Origin: JBAWAP01 sp049589355
GTDB lineage: Bacteria; Chloroflexota; Anaerolineae; VGOG01
Direction: 5' to 3'
DNA: 15,607 nucleotides
Assembly: GCA_049589355.1 (NCBI GenBank)
Contig: JBAWAP010000253.1
Location: 1-15,607 of the forward strand
Positions 14,899-15,607 of this stretch are shown piece after piece (the stretch's first letter is position 1; each line of letters opens with the position of its first letter). Under the pieces are notes generated by a model, which did no database searches, was not told the DNA's origin, and saw only the letters and a program-made list of their open reading frames with translations. A program made the translations under genes and the position numbers.

Positions 14899-14938
14899 GT
14901 CGACTCACAAGTGTATTATTCGTGTGGAGGAGTCAATC

Positions 14939-15607
14939 ATGAAGAAGCTAATCGTTATTTGTCTGACTTTGGTCGTGAGCTGGATCTCTATCCTGGGCCC
15001 CTCTATCACAGCGGGGACGACAAACAGCCCGAAGGGAAAGGCGATAGATGGCCCTCTTCTTGCCCCCTTGAGCGCAATAACACGGTCACTCCCTACGGGC
15101 GAGTTCCCCATCTGCACTGATCCGGCTAGTCAGGGGGCCCCTGCCATCTGGGGCGACATAGTAGTGTGGATAGACGAGCGCAATGGCAACCACGACATTT
15201 ACGGCTATGACTTGTCCACGCAACGGGAGTTCAGAATCACGAACGATACAGCGAGGCCCAGCACCCTGGACATTGGGGACCGTGTTGTGGTGTGGTACGA
15301 CTGGCGTGCGGATAACCAAGGTGTCTATGGTTACGATCTATCTACAGAACGCGAATTCTTGATTAGTATACACAGCTCTGGGCTTCATGCTGGTCCTACT
15401 ATCTCGGGTGACATTGTGGTCTGGACCGCCACCAGCCCTGCAATATCTAGGCAGGATATCCGAGGCTTCGATTTGTCCACACAAAGCTCATTCGTGATCC
15501 CTGATGTTTGGTGGGGATATTCGTACAACCCCGACATCTTCGGAAACATCATCGTTTGGGAGAACGGGTTGAGCAATCCAACCAGGCGGGACATCCATGG
15601 CTTTGAC
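14939..15607 (+). CDS. Secreted TolB-like beta-propeller protein, 3'-partial
   Basis: The frame from ATG 14939 is open for 223 codons to the window end. GGAGGAG lies 7 bases upstream, and the product begins with a signal peptide (KKLIVICLTLVVSWIS). After a spacer, four repeats of about 42 residues are visible from residue 68: IVVWIDERNGNHDIYGYDLS, then RVVVWYDWRADNQGVYGYD, IVVWTATSPAISRQDIRGFD and IIVWENGLSNPTRRDIHGFD. Each pairs a GDxVVW strand with a DIxGYDLST strand, a pattern of secreted propeller repeat proteins in which DLSTxxEFxIT closes the blade. The repeats differ from the PD40 units of the upstream TolB-like gene, so this is not a recent copy of it. Codon use is less GC-rich than in the neighbours (more A and T in third positions), which may reflect a separate origin. 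The C-terminus, possibly dockerin or YLPL, is off the window. Confidence 0.85.
   Translation, partial: MKKLIVICLTLVVSWISILGPSITAGTTNSPKGKAIDGPLLAPLSAITRSLPTGEFPICTDPASQGAPAIWGDIVVWIDERNGNHDIYGYDLSTQREFRITNDTARPSTLDIGDRVVVWYDWRADNQGVYGYDLSTEREFLISIHSSGLHAGPTISGDIVVWTATSPAISRQDIRGFDLSTQSSFVIPDVWWGYSYNPDIFGNIIVWENGLSNPTRRDIHGFD

Overview
The window looks like a piece of a GC-rich Chloroflexota (Anaerolineae-like) chromosome or metagenome contig. This assignment is an inference from style: secreted proteins with long Thr/Pro linkers, a terminal YLPLI(M/L)K peptide, dockerin-like tails, and many beta-propeller proteins. No rRNA, tRNA or housekeeping gene is present to confirm it. All supported genes lie on the + strand, and most encode exported proteins.

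Left part (1-6521): a 5'-truncated multidomain surface protein (DNRLRE-like module plus an unrecognised C-terminal domain), followed by the decayed C-terminal tail of a paralogue of that protein. Next come a solitary substrate-binding lipoprotein of the branched-chain amino acid/receptor type and an 853-residue protein made of 13 Asp-box (BNR-type) repeats, a carbohydrate-binding-like domain and a C-terminal YLPLILK.

Middle part (6522-11858): a non-coding stretch of about 660 bases holds an extended -10 promoter, a class I cyclic-di-GMP (GEMM) riboswitch with an unusually large P3 arm, and a terminator that can be switched off by competing hairpins. It leads into an 1133-residue secreted protein with two glycoside-hydrolase-like modules separated by an internal dockerin. 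A TolB-like propeller with a triple dockerin tail follows 16 bases later, so second-messenger control probably covers both genes.

Right part (11859-15607): a well-formed promoter drives three genes that overlap by ATGA. They encode a winged-helix protein, an AbiEii/DUF6036-like nucleotidyltransferase (a possible toxin-antitoxin-like pair) and a secreted right-handed beta-helix protein with a dockerin. A second strong promoter with a structured leader and terminator-like hairpin precedes a propeller protein that runs off the window end.

Taken together, this is a cell-surface or extracellular glycan-handling locus. The most notable points are the c-di-GMP riboswitch in front of a dockerin-bearing double hydrolase, and the translational coupling of a dockerin protein to a toxin-antitoxin-like pair.
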